A DNA stretch of 64,000 nucleotides from an uncultured Thermoguttaceae bacterium (GTDB lineage: Bacteria > Planctomycetota > Planctomycetia > Pirellulales > Thermoguttaceae): NCBI GenBank assembly GCA_938084835.1, contig CALKER010000006.1, positions 868,001-932,000 on the forward strand, written 5' to 3'. A model generated the notes under the pieces. It did no database searches. It saw nothing but the letters and a program-made list of their open reading frames with translations, and had not been told where the DNA came from. Position 1 is the first letter of the stretch. Every line of letters begins with the position of its first letter. Positions 36,036-45,535 of the stretch are shown here, one piece after another. The translations under genes and the position numbers were made by a program.

Positions 36036-37808
36036 GTGACGGGGGCACGATTTTGCGAACTTCTAAGTCGCAGTGGTCTTGTTGCCGCTGGTGACATTGA
36101 TCGCGCAGTGGCGGAGGTGAGAGCGACTTTGCCATCCGGCGCCGAGCCGGATGCCCAGCAGCTGGCCGACTACTTGGTCCGGACGGGGAAACTCACCTCC
36201 TGGCAGGCCGAACAGCTTCTCCAAGGCCGGTACAAGGGTTTTTTCCTCAAAAGTTACAAACTCTTGGCTCTTCTTGGCGCCGGCGGAATGAGTAATGTGT
36301 ACGTGGCCGAACACCTGTTAATGAATCGCCGGGTGGCCATCAAAGTCTTGCCCCTGGGCCGGGTTAAGGATCGAGGCTATTTGGAGCGGTTCTATCAAGA
36401 GGCCCGCGCTGCGGCACGAGTGGACCATCCGCATATCGTCCGGGCGTACGACGTGGAAAACGAAGGCGATGTACATTTTCTGGTAATGGAGCATGTACCT
36501 GGGTGTGATTTGGCGACTTTGGTGAAGCGGGAAGGACCGCTAGCGTTTCGCCGCGCAGCGGAATACATCCGTCAGGCAGCCTTAGGGTTGGCAGCCGCTC
36601 ACCGCGCGGGGCTTGTCCATCGTGATATTAAGCCCGGCAACCTCCTCGTGGATGATAACGGTGTAGTCAAGATCCTCGACCTTGGCCTTGCCCTGCTGAC
36701 TTCCGCTGATGAAAGCCGGGCATCACTGACGCTAGAATCTGACGACAATGTTTTGGGCACAGCAGACTATATTGCCCCCGAACAGGCCTTGAACAGTCAC
36801 CGTGTGGATGCTCGGGCGGATCTTTATAGCCTGGGTTGCACTCTTTATTATTTGCTTACGGGGCACCCGCCGTTCGACCGTGGGAGCGTTGCCTATCGTA
36901 TTTTGGCCCATATCCGTCAACAGCCACCCAGTATCTTTCAGGATCGGCCGGATGCTCCTCCGCGGTTAGTAGAGATATGTATGCAAATGATGGCTAAAAA
37001 CCCGGAGGATCGGCCGCAATCGGCAGAAGAAGTCGCTTTGCTTCTGGAAGCGTGGCTGCGTGAGGATAAGCTCTCGGCCCGTATGCCCCAGCTGACGGGT
37101 GGCTTAGACAATCCCCAAGATGGTGCCCCGGGGGTTACCGCAGTCCCGGCAAAGTCCGAACCGCCGGCGACTCGTCCCGCCGTGAGCCCGGGAGAGGATT
37201 CGTCCGACTTGGTGATCGCAGGCCAAGCACGTAGGTCGGGTGTGACATCCCCTTCGGAGACATCCGGTAGTTCAAGCATCCGGGTAGGAAGCAAATCATC
37301 GGGCATTTCTGGATTAAAAAAAGAACTGTCTGGCAGTGAGCCCAATCTTCCGCCAATCCAATCCTCGGTGGTAGGTGAATCGCAGCCGAGCTCCGTGAGG
37401 TCTGGGGGTTCTTCATCGCGAAGATTAACTGGTGGGGCAGGTGCCAGAGAGGCGGAGCCTCAGCGACAACCTGGGTACGCATCCCCTGGGAGTTCGGCAC
37501 CCGAAGGAACAGGACGTGCACCACGCCGTGTGCTTGGGCAGACGCCTCTAGCCGGCGACCGCTCCCCTTCCCTTACCCCAGCGGAGCCATCGGCAGCCGA
37601 TGCACCGCCCAAAGGCTCTGCGGCAAGTACAGATGCCGAACCGGTAGTGATCAGTCCTGTTTTTACCCCCCGAAGTCCTCGGGCCTGGTCCCGGCACCCG
37701 CCGGAGGCAAATCCCCTGGCCGATGTCCCCTTGTGGATATGGGGCATCATCGTTGGGGGCCTTTTACTTTCCGCAATTCTTCTTGTGATGGTTTTGCTTC
37801 GGGGCTAA
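36036..37808 (+). CDS. Membrane-anchored Ser/Thr protein kinase
   Basis: 590 residues. Residues 1-70 are the planctomycete pre-kinase segment (QQLADYLVRTGKLTSWQAEQLLQG). The Hanks-type kinase domain spans about 74-345: GAGGMSNVYV (81-90), AIKVLP with Lys103, HRDIKPGNLL (195-204), DLG (215-217) in place of DFG, and the APE motif in YIAPEQAL. A Ser/Pro-rich linker follows (345-560), then one membrane helix (about 566-588, WIWGIIVGGLLLSAILLVMV) at the very C terminus. The kinase domain is therefore probably cytoplasmic, held by a tail anchor with no extracellular sensor. Starts at GTG 36036. The DLG substitution is common in planctomycete kinases and does not by itself imply inactivity. Confidence 0.93.
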   Translation: MTGARFCELLSRSGLVAAGDIDRAVAEVRATLPSGAEPDAQQLADYLVRTGKLTSWQAEQLLQGRYKGFFLKSYKLLALLGAGGMSNVYVAEHLLMNRRVAIKVLPLGRVKDRGYLERFYQEARAAARVDHPHIVRAYDVENEGDVHFLVMEHVPGCDLATLVKREGPLAFRRAAEYIRQAALGLAAAHRAGLVHRDIKPGNLLVDDNGVVKILDLGLALLTSADESRASLTLESDDNVLGTADYIAPEQALNSHRVDARADLYSLGCTLYYLLTGHPPFDRGSVAYRILAHIRQQPPSIFQDRPDAPPRLVEICMQMMAKNPEDRPQSAEEVALLLEAWLREDKLSARMPQLTGGLDNPQDGAPGVTAVPAKSEPPATRPAVSPGEDSSDLVIAGQARRSGVTSPSETSGSSSIRVGSKSSGISGLKKELSGSEPNLPPIQSSVVGESQPSSVRSGGSSSRRLTGGAGAREAEPQRQPGYASPGSSAPEGTGRAPRRVLGQTPLAGDRSPSLTPAEPSAADAPPKGSAASTDAEPVVISPVFTPRSPRAWSRHPPEANPLADVPLWIWGIIVGGLLLSAILLVMVLLRG

Positions 37809-37824
37809 CTTTTAGCTCGACATG

Positions 37825-37854
37825 CTCTCGACTATCGTGGCTTAAGGTCGAGAG
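37825..37854 (+). terminator. Hairpin downstream of the kinase gene
   Basis: ctctcgac (37825-37832) pairs exactly with gtcgagag (37847-37854) over a 14-base loop, 16 bp after the kinase stop and before the convergent larE. It has no T tract. Confidence 0.4.
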
Positions 37855-38049
37855 TTGTCCGCCAACAGAAAAAGTACACTAGTAATTCCACGGTATGTCA
37901 TTTACCGCTTGCAGCGGGTCATGAGGGTTAGTCTCGGCAGTTTGATGGGGACCCGCCTGCGAGCTCGTTTTCCATTCCTTGGGCTGCAGGATTGCTCCAA
38001 AGCTTTTCAGACATGGATTCCAGGGAAAACTTCTCAGGAGTGCTCCGAG

Positions 38050-38916
38050 TTATCTCTCATCCTTCGCTTGCGGAATTAGCGTATTCATGCTTCCTGAGCG
38101 GAAACCTTCTAAATCGAGGGTAACAAACCGAAACCCAACCGCCTTAAATGCGGCGACAACCTCCTGCCGAAACTCTGGATCTAAAAAGCGATCCAGATGG
38201 TCCACCGGGACTTCGATTCGAGCGATTTCCCCTGGGTGGTAACGCACGCGAAGGAGGCCGAACCCATACTTCCGTAAAAATTGCTCTGCCCGATCGATCC
38301 TTTGGAGTCGTTCCGGGGTTACTTCCAAACCGTACGCTATCCGTGTGCTCAAACAGGTGGTGGGAGGTCGATTGGGATCAGGGATCCCCCAAGCGCGGGC
38401 CAATTCTCGCACTTCTTTTTTTACAAAGCCGCAATCGACAAGAGGACTGCGAATTCCGAGTTCCTCGGCTGCTTTACTCCCAGGTCGATAGTCTCCCAAG
38501 TCATCGGCGTTGGTTCCGTCAACAACGACGGAAAGCCCTCGGCTAGCTGCCACCCCTTTCAGTAGGCCGAAAAGAATGTGTTTGCAGTAATAACATCGCT
38601 CGGGATCATTACGGCGATAATTCGGGTCTTCCAGTTCGCGAATCTCCACAACCGTCCATGGGACACCGACGGCTTCGGCTGTGGCTCGGCACTGCTCGAG
38701 TCTCCCGGTAGCCATACTTTGCATCACGGCCGTGACAGCCAACATTTTGTCGCCTAATGTGGCATGAGCTGCTTTGGCCAGCACCGTGCTGTCAATCCCA
38801 CCGGAAAAAGCAACCAAGCACGAGCCAAAAGAATTGAGCTGACGGAGCAATCGATCGGTTTTTTCGCGCAAAGGCTTTGTAAGGCCGACGAGCAGGTCTT
38901 CGCGGACGAAGGTCAT
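38050..38916 (-). CDS. larE: LarE-type ATP-dependent sacrificial sulfur transferase
   Basis: 288-residue PP-loop enzyme. LarE adenylates a carboxylate of pyridinium-3,5-biscarboxylic acid mononucleotide and transfers sulfur to build the nickel-pincer cofactor of lactate racemase and relatives. The PP-loop SGGIDST lies at 38-44, ERCYYCKH at about 107-113, and a single conserved cysteine at residue 188 in PTTCLSTRIAYG is at the position of the sacrificial Cys. Length matches the family. The window has no larA, larB or larC nearby, and the gene is alone on the minus strand. Some annotations in this family are generic 'ATP-utilizing enzyme'; the motifs favour LarE. Confidence 0.85.
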   Translation of the reverse strand: MTFVREDLLVGLTKPLREKTDRLLRQLNSFGSCLVAFSGGIDSTVLAKAAHATLGDKMLAVTAVMQSMATGRLEQCRATAEAVGVPWTVVEIRELEDPNYRRNDPERCYYCKHILFGLLKGVAASRGLSVVVDGTNADDLGDYRPGSKAAEELGIRSPLVDCGFVKKEVRELARAWGIPDPNRPPTTCLSTRIAYGLEVTPERLQRIDRAEQFLRKYGFGLLRVRYHPGEIARIEVPVDHLDRFLDPEFRQEVVAAFKAVGFRFVTLDLEGFRSGSMNTLIPQAKDER

Positions 38917-39504
38917 GAAATGGCTCCACGAACAAGACTTAAATCTTAGTCATTAAAATTACCAAAAAACTATACTTCCCGTCCGCAGTATTTTCTCACC
39001 CGGCGAGGTATAGTGTCAAGGTTTTCCTCGACCGATTAGTCGGAAATTTAATAAATATTGTTCACTTATGCACGAACGTCTCACGAATGGTAGACACGGA
39101 AGCTCGCGGTTCACTCCGAACGGGGCAATGGCCGCTGCAAGGTGACAGGTTCATCTCCGCACCGCCTGGCTCAGACCGGAGCAGAAAAATCCTGGAAGGT
39201 GCAAAGATTCCTGTCCAAAAGGGTTTAATGGGCCGTTGCCTTCGTCAGAGTGATCCAAAAGCGGCGGAAACGAGGAGAAGAGGTGTCGAAAGGGTTGGGG
39301 TTACGGGTCTGAGCTTTTGCGGACGCGGCCACCCTTCTCGTGGTGCGACAACGATTTCAACCGCAGAGATTCCCTTCTGCCGCTTTCTAAGAGTGGCTTT
39401 GAGACGATTCGGATCATTAGGCACTTTTTATAAACGGACTTATGAAACGACTAATGGTGCGGTATGCAACTGGCGAGCCTGCGGCGTCAAGCCTACTGGC
39501 TCCG
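38917..39504. other. Intergenic region, no gene recognised
   Basis: About 590 bp between the GlyRS stop and larE. A plus-strand frame at 39087-39557 runs into GlyRS antisense and has no domain. Nothing else seen. Confidence 0.3.
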
Positions 39505-41226
39505 TCAGGCCAGACCCAGTCGGGCTCGTAACTCAGCAAGGCATTCCTCCTTCTTGACGCGCCACTGCCGGAGGCTATCGCGATCCCGGATCGTGACCGT
39601 GCCGTCTTGTAGCGTTTGGCCGTCAACGGTGATGCAGAAAGGTGTACCAATTTCATCTTGTCGGCGGTATCTCCGTCCAATAGCCCCCTTTTCGTCATAA
39701 AACACGTTGAAGTACCTTTTTAACTCCCCGTAAATTTCTCGGGCAATGTCTGGCATTCGGTCCTTTTTGACCAAGGGGAAGACGGCTGCCTTAATGGGGG
39801 CCAATCGGGGATGGAACCGTAACAAGCTGCGCTTAGTGGGCTGTCCTTTTTCATCCGGCACTTCGTCTTCCGCGAACGCCTCGCACAGGAAGGCCAAAAG
39901 CGCTCGGTCCGCCCCGGCTGAGGGTTCAATCACATGCGGGATGTACCGCTCTTGGGTCATATCGTCGTAATAGGTAAGGTCCTTCCCACTTCCGCGGTAT
40001 TTCGCTTCCCCTTTTTCATTGAGCTCGAGCACGAAACAACCGTCTCGGCGAACCAATTTTCCTTCCATATGACTTCGTAAGTCAAAATCACCGCGATGAG
40101 CGACACCTTCAAGCTCTCCGAACTGGCCGGGAGGCAAAAACGGAAATGCGTATTCGATATCAGCAGTTCCGCAGGAATAGTGGCTCAATTCTTCTGCTGT
40201 GTGATCTCGCAGGCGAAGCCGCTCGCTGGCCAAACCCAAATCTACGTACCAACGGAAACGTCGATCTCGCCAATAACGATACCATTCCATGGAAGTCTTC
40301 GGATGGCAGAAGAACTCAATCTCCATCTGCTCGAACTCGCGGGAACGAAAGGTGAAATACCGGGGCGTGATCTCGTTGCGGAAACTTTTACCGATTTGCG
40401 CAATTCCAAAGGGGATCTTCACGCGCGTGCTATCAAGCACATTTTTGAAGTTGACAAAGATTCCCTGAGCAGTTTCCGGCCGTAGGAAGGCTTTATTCTG
40501 CTCCTCACGAACAGCCCCCACATAGGTTTCGAACATTAGATTAAATTCCCGGGGCTCAGTCAGATCGCCCCCACATTCGGGGCAAGGGTATGACTTTAGG
40601 CCTTGACGTTCACTGTTCCAGCCTAGCTCTGCTAACAGATCTAGAAGGGACCACGATTGTCCAGCGATGTGGCTCATGCGATCGCCAATGGGATTACCAC
40701 CTTTCTCCACTTCTCGAAGGATCCCAAGCCCCGGGGCCACCTTCTTTGCCTTATTCTGAAGCCATCGCAGAAGCGAATCCTCCCGCACTAAAACTTGGCG
40801 ATCGTCCACGGAAAAGCCCAGCGTTTGAGCTAGAGATTGGACCCATTCGGCCTCGCGAAGAAGCTCGGGCACCTGGTCGGCACGAAAGAGCTTCTTGCAC
40901 TGTCGACACGACTGCATCAGATCATGGAACTGATCATAATGCCCAGAACATTTCCACACTTGTGGGTGCATAATGATGGCCGCATCGATGCCAACCATTT
41001 CATAAGGGGATGGGGCGCCTGGGGGACAAATCAGCTCATTGTGAGAAGAAACCATATCATGCCACCAGGCATCTTTGATATTTCGCTTGAGCTCCACCCC
41101 CAACGGTCCGTAGTCCCAAAAACCGTTAATCCCGCCGTAAATCTCGCTCGATTGAAAGAGAAAACCACGCCGTTTGCATAGTGCGACGATCTGGTCCATC
41201 ACGAATCGTGCTTTGGTATCACTCAT
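39505..41226 (-). CDS. glyS: Glycine--tRNA ligase (alpha2, eukaryote/archaea-like type)
   Basis: 573-residue class II aminoacyl-tRNA synthetase of the homodimeric type. N-terminal MDQIVALCKRRGFLFQSSEIYGGINGFWDYGPLG is the catalytic-domain opening. A cysteine cluster (about 85-102, HDLMQSCRQCKKL) and a second CPECGGDL zinc-ribbon-like unit are in the insertion. Motif 2 is FRNEITPRYFTFRSREFEQMEIEFF, and motif 3 lies near PSAGADRALLAFL. The anticodon-binding domain is C-terminal. This type is distinct from the alpha2beta2 enzyme of E. coli and is found in bacteria such as planctomycetes, Thermus and Bacteroidetes. It stands alone, 143 bp after comB. I use glyS by custom, though some annotations call it glyQS. 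Confidence 0.93.
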   Translation of the reverse strand: MSDTKARFVMDQIVALCKRRGFLFQSSEIYGGINGFWDYGPLGVELKRNIKDAWWHDMVSSHNELICPPGAPSPYEMVGIDAAIIMHPQVWKCSGHYDQFHDLMQSCRQCKKLFRADQVPELLREAEWVQSLAQTLGFSVDDRQVLVREDSLLRWLQNKAKKVAPGLGILREVEKGGNPIGDRMSHIAGQSWSLLDLLAELGWNSERQGLKSYPCPECGGDLTEPREFNLMFETYVGAVREEQNKAFLRPETAQGIFVNFKNVLDSTRVKIPFGIAQIGKSFRNEITPRYFTFRSREFEQMEIEFFCHPKTSMEWYRYWRDRRFRWYVDLGLASERLRLRDHTAEELSHYSCGTADIEYAFPFLPPGQFGELEGVAHRGDFDLRSHMEGKLVRRDGCFVLELNEKGEAKYRGSGKDLTYYDDMTQERYIPHVIEPSAGADRALLAFLCEAFAEDEVPDEKGQPTKRSLLRFHPRLAPIKAAVFPLVKKDRMPDIAREIYGELKRYFNVFYDEKGAIGRRYRRQDEIGTPFCITVDGQTLQDGTVTIRDRDSLRQWRVKKEECLAELRARLGLA

Positions 41227-41369
41227 AGCGCACTGCCGATCGTGGAATTGTTTATGGGCTGTTGTAAGGAACTTTCATCTATGCAAGAGCGTGAGACGTG
41301 TTATCTCATTTTTTTCCAAACTAAAAGCGTGGCTTGTTGGCGGAAAATTTTCCTGCGCATGTGAGGTAT

Positions 41370-42161
41370 CTAGCTCGCCAAGCGGATGATAAACTGCTTA
41401 GGATCTAGCTCGGGTACAATGTCGAAGCGATCGACTTGGGCTGCTTCCCACAGATCGCCCTCACATCCTACAGCAAGGAGGTTTTTTCCTCCGGGCGTAT
41501 TACGCAAACACTCCACAAGGCGTTCGGGAGGAATGGGTTCGGCACCCACAGCGCAGGGTAAGGGAAATGCCTCCCGCCAATTTTCTCGCGCGGTTATTGC
41601 CTGAGCGTTCAACGCATAGGTCTCTCCGCTGCGGGCGGACAGTTTTTCCACCATCAGTCCCGCGAGGAGGATGTCGTCGCGGCTGAATTCGCCCTTGGTC
41701 CCAGCGCAGACAATGTGAATGCGATCTGCGGAAAGAAGGCGCTCGCATACTGCCGAGACATTGACGAACCCCGCCAAATAAACCCGTCGGGCCTTTCGGC
41801 AGCGCTCCATGGCTCGTGTGCCGTTGGTGGTTGTAAAAACGATCGTTTTGCCGGAAACCACTTCGGGGGTATACTCCCGAGGAGAATTGCCCAAGTCGAA
41901 GCCATTGATCATCACGCCTTGCCGCTCTCCTCCAAGAAGGACGGTTTCAAGCCCTAATTGTTCCGCTTTATGCAATGCCTCGTTCACCTCCAAACAAGGA
42001 ACAATCTGTGTGGCGCCGGCAGCCAATGCGTGTACTATCGTCGTGCAGGCCCGGAGGACATCGATCACTACCGCAATATCACCCTCAAGCTCTGCCGGAT
42101 CGACGATTTGCGGCAAGGCGTAAACGTTGACCATCCGCTTAGCGGCGTCGCGAGTCGTCAT
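41370..42161 (-). CDS. comB: ComB-like 2-phosphosulfolactate phosphatase
   Basis: 263 residues, 2-phosphosulfolactate phosphatase family. ComB removes phosphate from 2-phospho-3-sulfolactate in archaeal coenzyme M synthesis. Conserved parts: VVIDVLRACTTIVHALAAGA, GGERQGVMINGFDLGNSP, the TTTNGTRAMERCRKA segment, and VYLAGFVNVSAV. Family homologues are common in planctomycetes and other bacteria that make no coenzyme M, and there is no ComA/ComC gene near it, so the substrate could differ (for example other phosphorylated 2-hydroxy acids or sulfopropanediol-type compounds). Start at ATG 42161 with GGAGA upstream; Met10 is an alternative. Confidence 0.85.
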   Translation of the reverse strand: MTTRDAAKRMVNVYALPQIVDPAELEGDIAVVIDVLRACTTIVHALAAGATQIVPCLEVNEALHKAEQLGLETVLLGGERQGVMINGFDLGNSPREYTPEVVSGKTIVFTTTNGTRAMERCRKARRVYLAGFVNVSAVCERLLSADRIHIVCAGTKGEFSRDDILLAGLMVEKLSARSGETYALNAQAITARENWREAFPLPCAVGAEPIPPERLVECLRNTPGGKNLLAVGCEGDLWEAAQVDRFDIVPELDPKQFIIRLAS

Positions 42162-42780
42162 AGCCGATCGTCTCCGCCAATGACTTCTTTGCGTCGTCTT
42201 GGCTCGCCCCTCTGCTCACCTCCCCCAATGAGGGAGCCGAGGCATGGCTCTCGCGCGAACACTTTTTGCTTGCAAGGATTATCCCGCAACCCCGAAGTCA
42301 TGGGTTTGATAGCGAACTTGTACTGCCAATACTTTTGGGCGGCGGGACCCGGTAGTAGATTGATTTCGAAACCGGGTCGCCCGCAGTTGCTTTTTGAGAG
42401 GCATACCTGTCCCTCGCGCCCTCCCAAAGCTGGCTTATGCTCACGGCGCAGCCTTTTTCGGCAGCAACCGGAAATCCCATTGGCGATCAGCGACTCAGAC
42501 GATCCATCTTCAGCCGGGGGCAAGCAACGTTGGCAACCCCTCTTTAATGGCATACAAATGGCTGCTAAAGAGGGATATCCTGGCCTACCGATTTCATTGG
42601 GGCGCTCCCGCGCATCAGGTAGTGTGGTAAACTAGCTCAGCCATCTGAACAGGCGTCGTTTTGAAACTTCTACCATATTTTGCAGCTTTCTGAAAGCCCG
42701 GATGAAGCTCCGCCCTCGGGTCGGGTTTGTGGTCGACGGGCAAAGTTTTAACCTATCCGCCTTGTTATAGAGGAAAAGCG
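42162..42780. other. Intergenic region between divergent genes
   Basis: About 620 bp between minus-strand comB and the plus-strand Tm-1-like gene. Large frames here on either strand read without recognisable domains. Ribosome site gagga at 42770-42774 sits before the ATG at 42781. Confidence 0.35.
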
Positions 42781-44040
42781 ATGGTTCCCACCTCCCGGAC
42801 AAAGACTGTGGCACTGCTTGGGGCTCTTGACACAAAGGGGCGAGAATACGGATTCCTCCGGCAATGCATTCAGGACCGCGGTTATGATACCTTGCTCATC
42901 GACGTTGGTGTACTCGGGCCGCCGACAGTTTGGCCAGACATCACTCGTCAACAAGTAGCGGAAGCGGCTGGCGTCGATATTCGCATCCTGGCCACCCAAC
43001 GCGACCGCGGTCAGGCAATGGCGGCCATGGCTCGCGGGGCAGAGCTGCTGGTTTCCAGACTCTACGCTGAGGGTAAATTCCAGGGAATTATCGCCATGGG
43101 CGGTGGTGGTGGAACCTCGGTGGCGGCGGCTGCCATGCGGACCCTTCCCTACGGAGTTCCCAAAGTCATCATCTCCACAGTGGCCGGCGGTGATGTGTCG
43201 GGTTACGTGGGAATTAAAGACATCGTGATGATCCCGAGCGTGGTGGACATTGCGGGGCTAAATCGTTTCACTCGTCGGGTCATCGCTCAAGCTGCAGGTG
43301 CCATCTGCGGAATGCTCTCCGCCGAAGTGCCTCCTTGTGAGGACAAACCGCTTATCGCAGCTACCATGTTCGGCAATACGACCCCATGCATTGAGCAGGC
43401 CAAACGCATCCTCGAAGAAGCTGGCTATGAGGTGCTTGTCTTCCATGCCACCGGGACCGGGGGTAAGACCATGGAAAGTCTGGTGCGGGAAGGGCTCTTC
43501 GCCGGCGTATTAGACATTACCACCACGGAATGGGCCGACGAATTGGTGGGAGGGGTGCTTCCGGCCGGGCCTCACCGCTTGGAGGCCGCTGCTGACTCCG
43601 GTATTCCTGCTGTTGTGGCGCCTGGCTGTTTGGACATGGTCAATTTTTGGGCGCCGGAAACAATTCCAGCTGCCTTCAGAGGTCGGCGATTTTACCAGCA
43701 TAATCCCAATATCACCTTAATGCGTACTACGCCGGAAGAGTGTGCACGCCTTGGCCAAATCATCGCCGAGAAGCTCAATCGAAGTAAAGGGGCGGTGACC
43801 GTTCTCATCCCTTTGCGGGGCTGGAGTATGATCGACTGTCCCGGTGGACCTTTCTGGTGGCCCGAAGCCGACGAGGCTTTTCGATTAAGTCTCCGGCAGC
43901 ACCTCCGTCCGGACATTCCTGTGATCGAGCTGGATGCTAACATCAACGACGCTGCATTTGCAGAGGCTGCGGCCCGAGAACTCCTGAGGCTTTTATCACA
44001 AAGTGTGGAGTCAAAACCGGCAGCCGGCGGGGCCACGTGA
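42781..44040 (+). CDS. UPF0261 / Tm-1-like ATP-binding domain protein
   Basis: 419-residue protein of the UPF0261 family, equivalent to the N-terminal half of tomato Tm-1, which binds ATP and inhibits tomato mosaic virus replication; the bacterial function is unknown. The opening KTVALLGALDTKG is the family signature, and a Gly-rich MGGGGGTSVAAAAM loop (about 102-115), YVGIKDIVMIPSVVDIAG, and VLIPLRGWSMIDCPGGPFW follow. An ATG at 42781 with GAGGA 7 bases before it is preferred over an earlier in-frame start at 42727. The TIM-barrel partner gene is 431 bp downstream on the same strand. In plants and fungi the two are fused. Confidence 0.88.
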   Translation: MVPTSRTKTVALLGALDTKGREYGFLRQCIQDRGYDTLLIDVGVLGPPTVWPDITRQQVAEAAGVDIRILATQRDRGQAMAAMARGAELLVSRLYAEGKFQGIIAMGGGGGTSVAAAAMRTLPYGVPKVIISTVAGGDVSGYVGIKDIVMIPSVVDIAGLNRFTRRVIAQAAGAICGMLSAEVPPCEDKPLIAATMFGNTTPCIEQAKRILEEAGYEVLVFHATGTGGKTMESLVREGLFAGVLDITTTEWADELVGGVLPAGPHRLEAAADSGIPAVVAPGCLDMVNFWAPETIPAAFRGRRFYQHNPNITLMRTTPEECARLGQIIAEKLNRSKGAVTVLIPLRGWSMIDCPGGPFWWPEADEAFRLSLRQHLRPDIPVIELDANINDAAFAEAAARELLRLLSQSVESKPAAGGAT

Positions 44041-44471
44041 AAAAGTTACCTTCACAATAATCTTCCAAACTATCTTCGATCACAGAGGACGCCTCCCAAT
44101 CTGGCTTATTGGCGGTCAGCTCAAAAAGAGCTGGCGACCCATCTAGAAGCAGATTTGTCAAATGGCAGCTGCCAGGCTCTCTTGAGGTGGGTCCCCTTTC
44201 TAACGCATGTAGATGAGCCGTGGCTTGCCAAAAGAGCTCGGAGTCATTCTTACTAATTCGGGCGAAGCCGGAGGTAAGAGTGGTGCCGCGTGATTTTGTG
44301 CAAGCCCTTGGTCAATTGACACCACGGAAATAATTGATCAGGCTTTTTCTACACCCGGGATGAGGTGTGGGATCAACCGGGGACGGCATGGGTAGATTCC
44401 TTGATGGCCGGAGCTGATGTGGATCACTTCAGACCGATTTGGCCTGGAGCGTAGTTGGAGGGGTTCTAATC
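44041..44471. other. Gap between the two Tm-1-like genes
   Basis: 430 bp with no gene recognised. The ribosome site GGAGGGG at 44457-44463 is 8 bases before the ATG at 44472. The gap is large for a tight operon, so the downstream gene may have its own promoter. Confidence 0.35.
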
Positions 44472-45305
44472 ATGACAAAGCGGGAAACCATTCTGGCACG
44501 GCTTCGGGAAAAAGTAGCAAGCGGTCGACCTATCATCGGAGGGGGTGCGGGCACAGGTATTAGCGCCAAGTTCGAGGAGGCTGGGGGTATCGATCTTATT
44601 GTGATCTACAATTCTGGTCGGTTTCGGATGGCGGGCCATGGATCGTTGGCGGGGCTCCTCCCCTTTGGAGACGCCAATGCCATCGTTCTGGAGATGGCGC
44701 GGGAAGTGCTTCCCGTCGTGAAATCCACTCCGGTATTGGCCGGCGTTTGTGGCACAGATCCCATGCGGCTTATGACCCCTTTCCTGCGAACACTTAAAGA
44801 GCTCGGTTTTGCGGGAATCCAAAATTTCCCCACGGTGGGACTCATCGACGGCCTATTTCGTGTGAATTTGGAGGAAACCGGATTCGGCTACTATCGGGAA
44901 GTCGAGCTCATTCGATTGGCACATGAAATGGACTTCCTCACAACGCCCTATGTTTTCGATGGGGAGCAGGCTCGCGAAATGACGCGGGCTGGGGCTGATA
45001 TCTTGGTAGCTCATATGGGATTGACAACAAAGGGGACGATTGGCGCGAAGACTGCCAAAACCCTTGATCAGTGCGTGGAGTCCATCCGACAGATCGCTCA
45101 AGCAGCACGAGAGATTCGGCCGGATGTCCTAGTACTGTGCCATGGAGGTCCGATCGCGGAACCGGAGGACGTGGATTTCATCTTCCAACGTTGTCCCGAA
45201 GTGGATGGTTTTTATGGGGCAAGCTCCATGGAACGACTCCCCACAGAGCGAGCTATTCGAGAGCAGACAGAACGGTTTGCGCGACTGTCGCTTCGCCGAG
45301 CGTGA
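44472..45305 (+). CDS. TIM-barrel phosphoenolpyruvate hydrolase-like protein (Tm-1 C-terminal type)
   Basis: 277 residues of the TIM-barrel family (PF09370) annotated as phosphoenolpyruvate hydrolase-like. Motifs: [22 protein letters not shown] at the start of the barrel, [61 protein letters not shown], and [16 protein letters not shown] near the end. It is equivalent to the C-terminal half of plant Tm-1, whose N-terminal half corresponds to the preceding gene. The true start is ATG 44472 with GGAGGGG 8 bases upstream, not the earlier frame opening at 44439. Reaction and substrate are not established; an enzyme acting with the upstream ATP-binding protein is inferred. Confidence 0.88.
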   Translation: MTKRETILARLREKVASGRPIIGGGAGTGISAKFEEAGGIDLIVIYNSGRFRMAGHGSLAGLLPFGDANAIVLEMAREVLPVVKSTPVLAGVCGTDPMRLMTPFLRTLKELGFAGIQNFPTVGLIDGLFRVNLEETGFGYYREVELIRLAHEMDFLTTPYVFDGEQAREMTRAGADILVAHMGLTTKGTIGAKTAKTLDQCVESIRQIAQAAREIRPDVLVLCHGGPIAEPEDVDFIFQRCPEVDGFYGASSMERLPTERAIREQTERFARLSLRRA

Positions 45306-45535
45306 CCGACTGAGTGGTCCCTCCTGACTACCCTAGCATTTTTCAGGTCACAAGTTAGCCCAGCACTAAAGGAAACCCGCCCAACCATGTTGACTCTCGA
45401 ACATATCTTTGGATCGCGAGGGCACGGGAAATCTCGGGTTGAGATGGCAGTTGCCAGAGGAATTCTGTAAGGCAATGTGAGTAAGCTCGGCTTGTATGCG
45501 GGGGATAGAGTCGCCCTGGCCGAGGAGAGGTAAAG

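Noticed and set aside
39087-39557. 156-codon plus-strand frame between GlyRS and larE
   Set aside because: Overlaps GlyRS antisense and has no domain.
41958-42635. 225-codon plus-strand frame opposite comB and its leader
   Set aside because: Antisense to the ComB N terminus; no domain; composition typical of a shadow frame.
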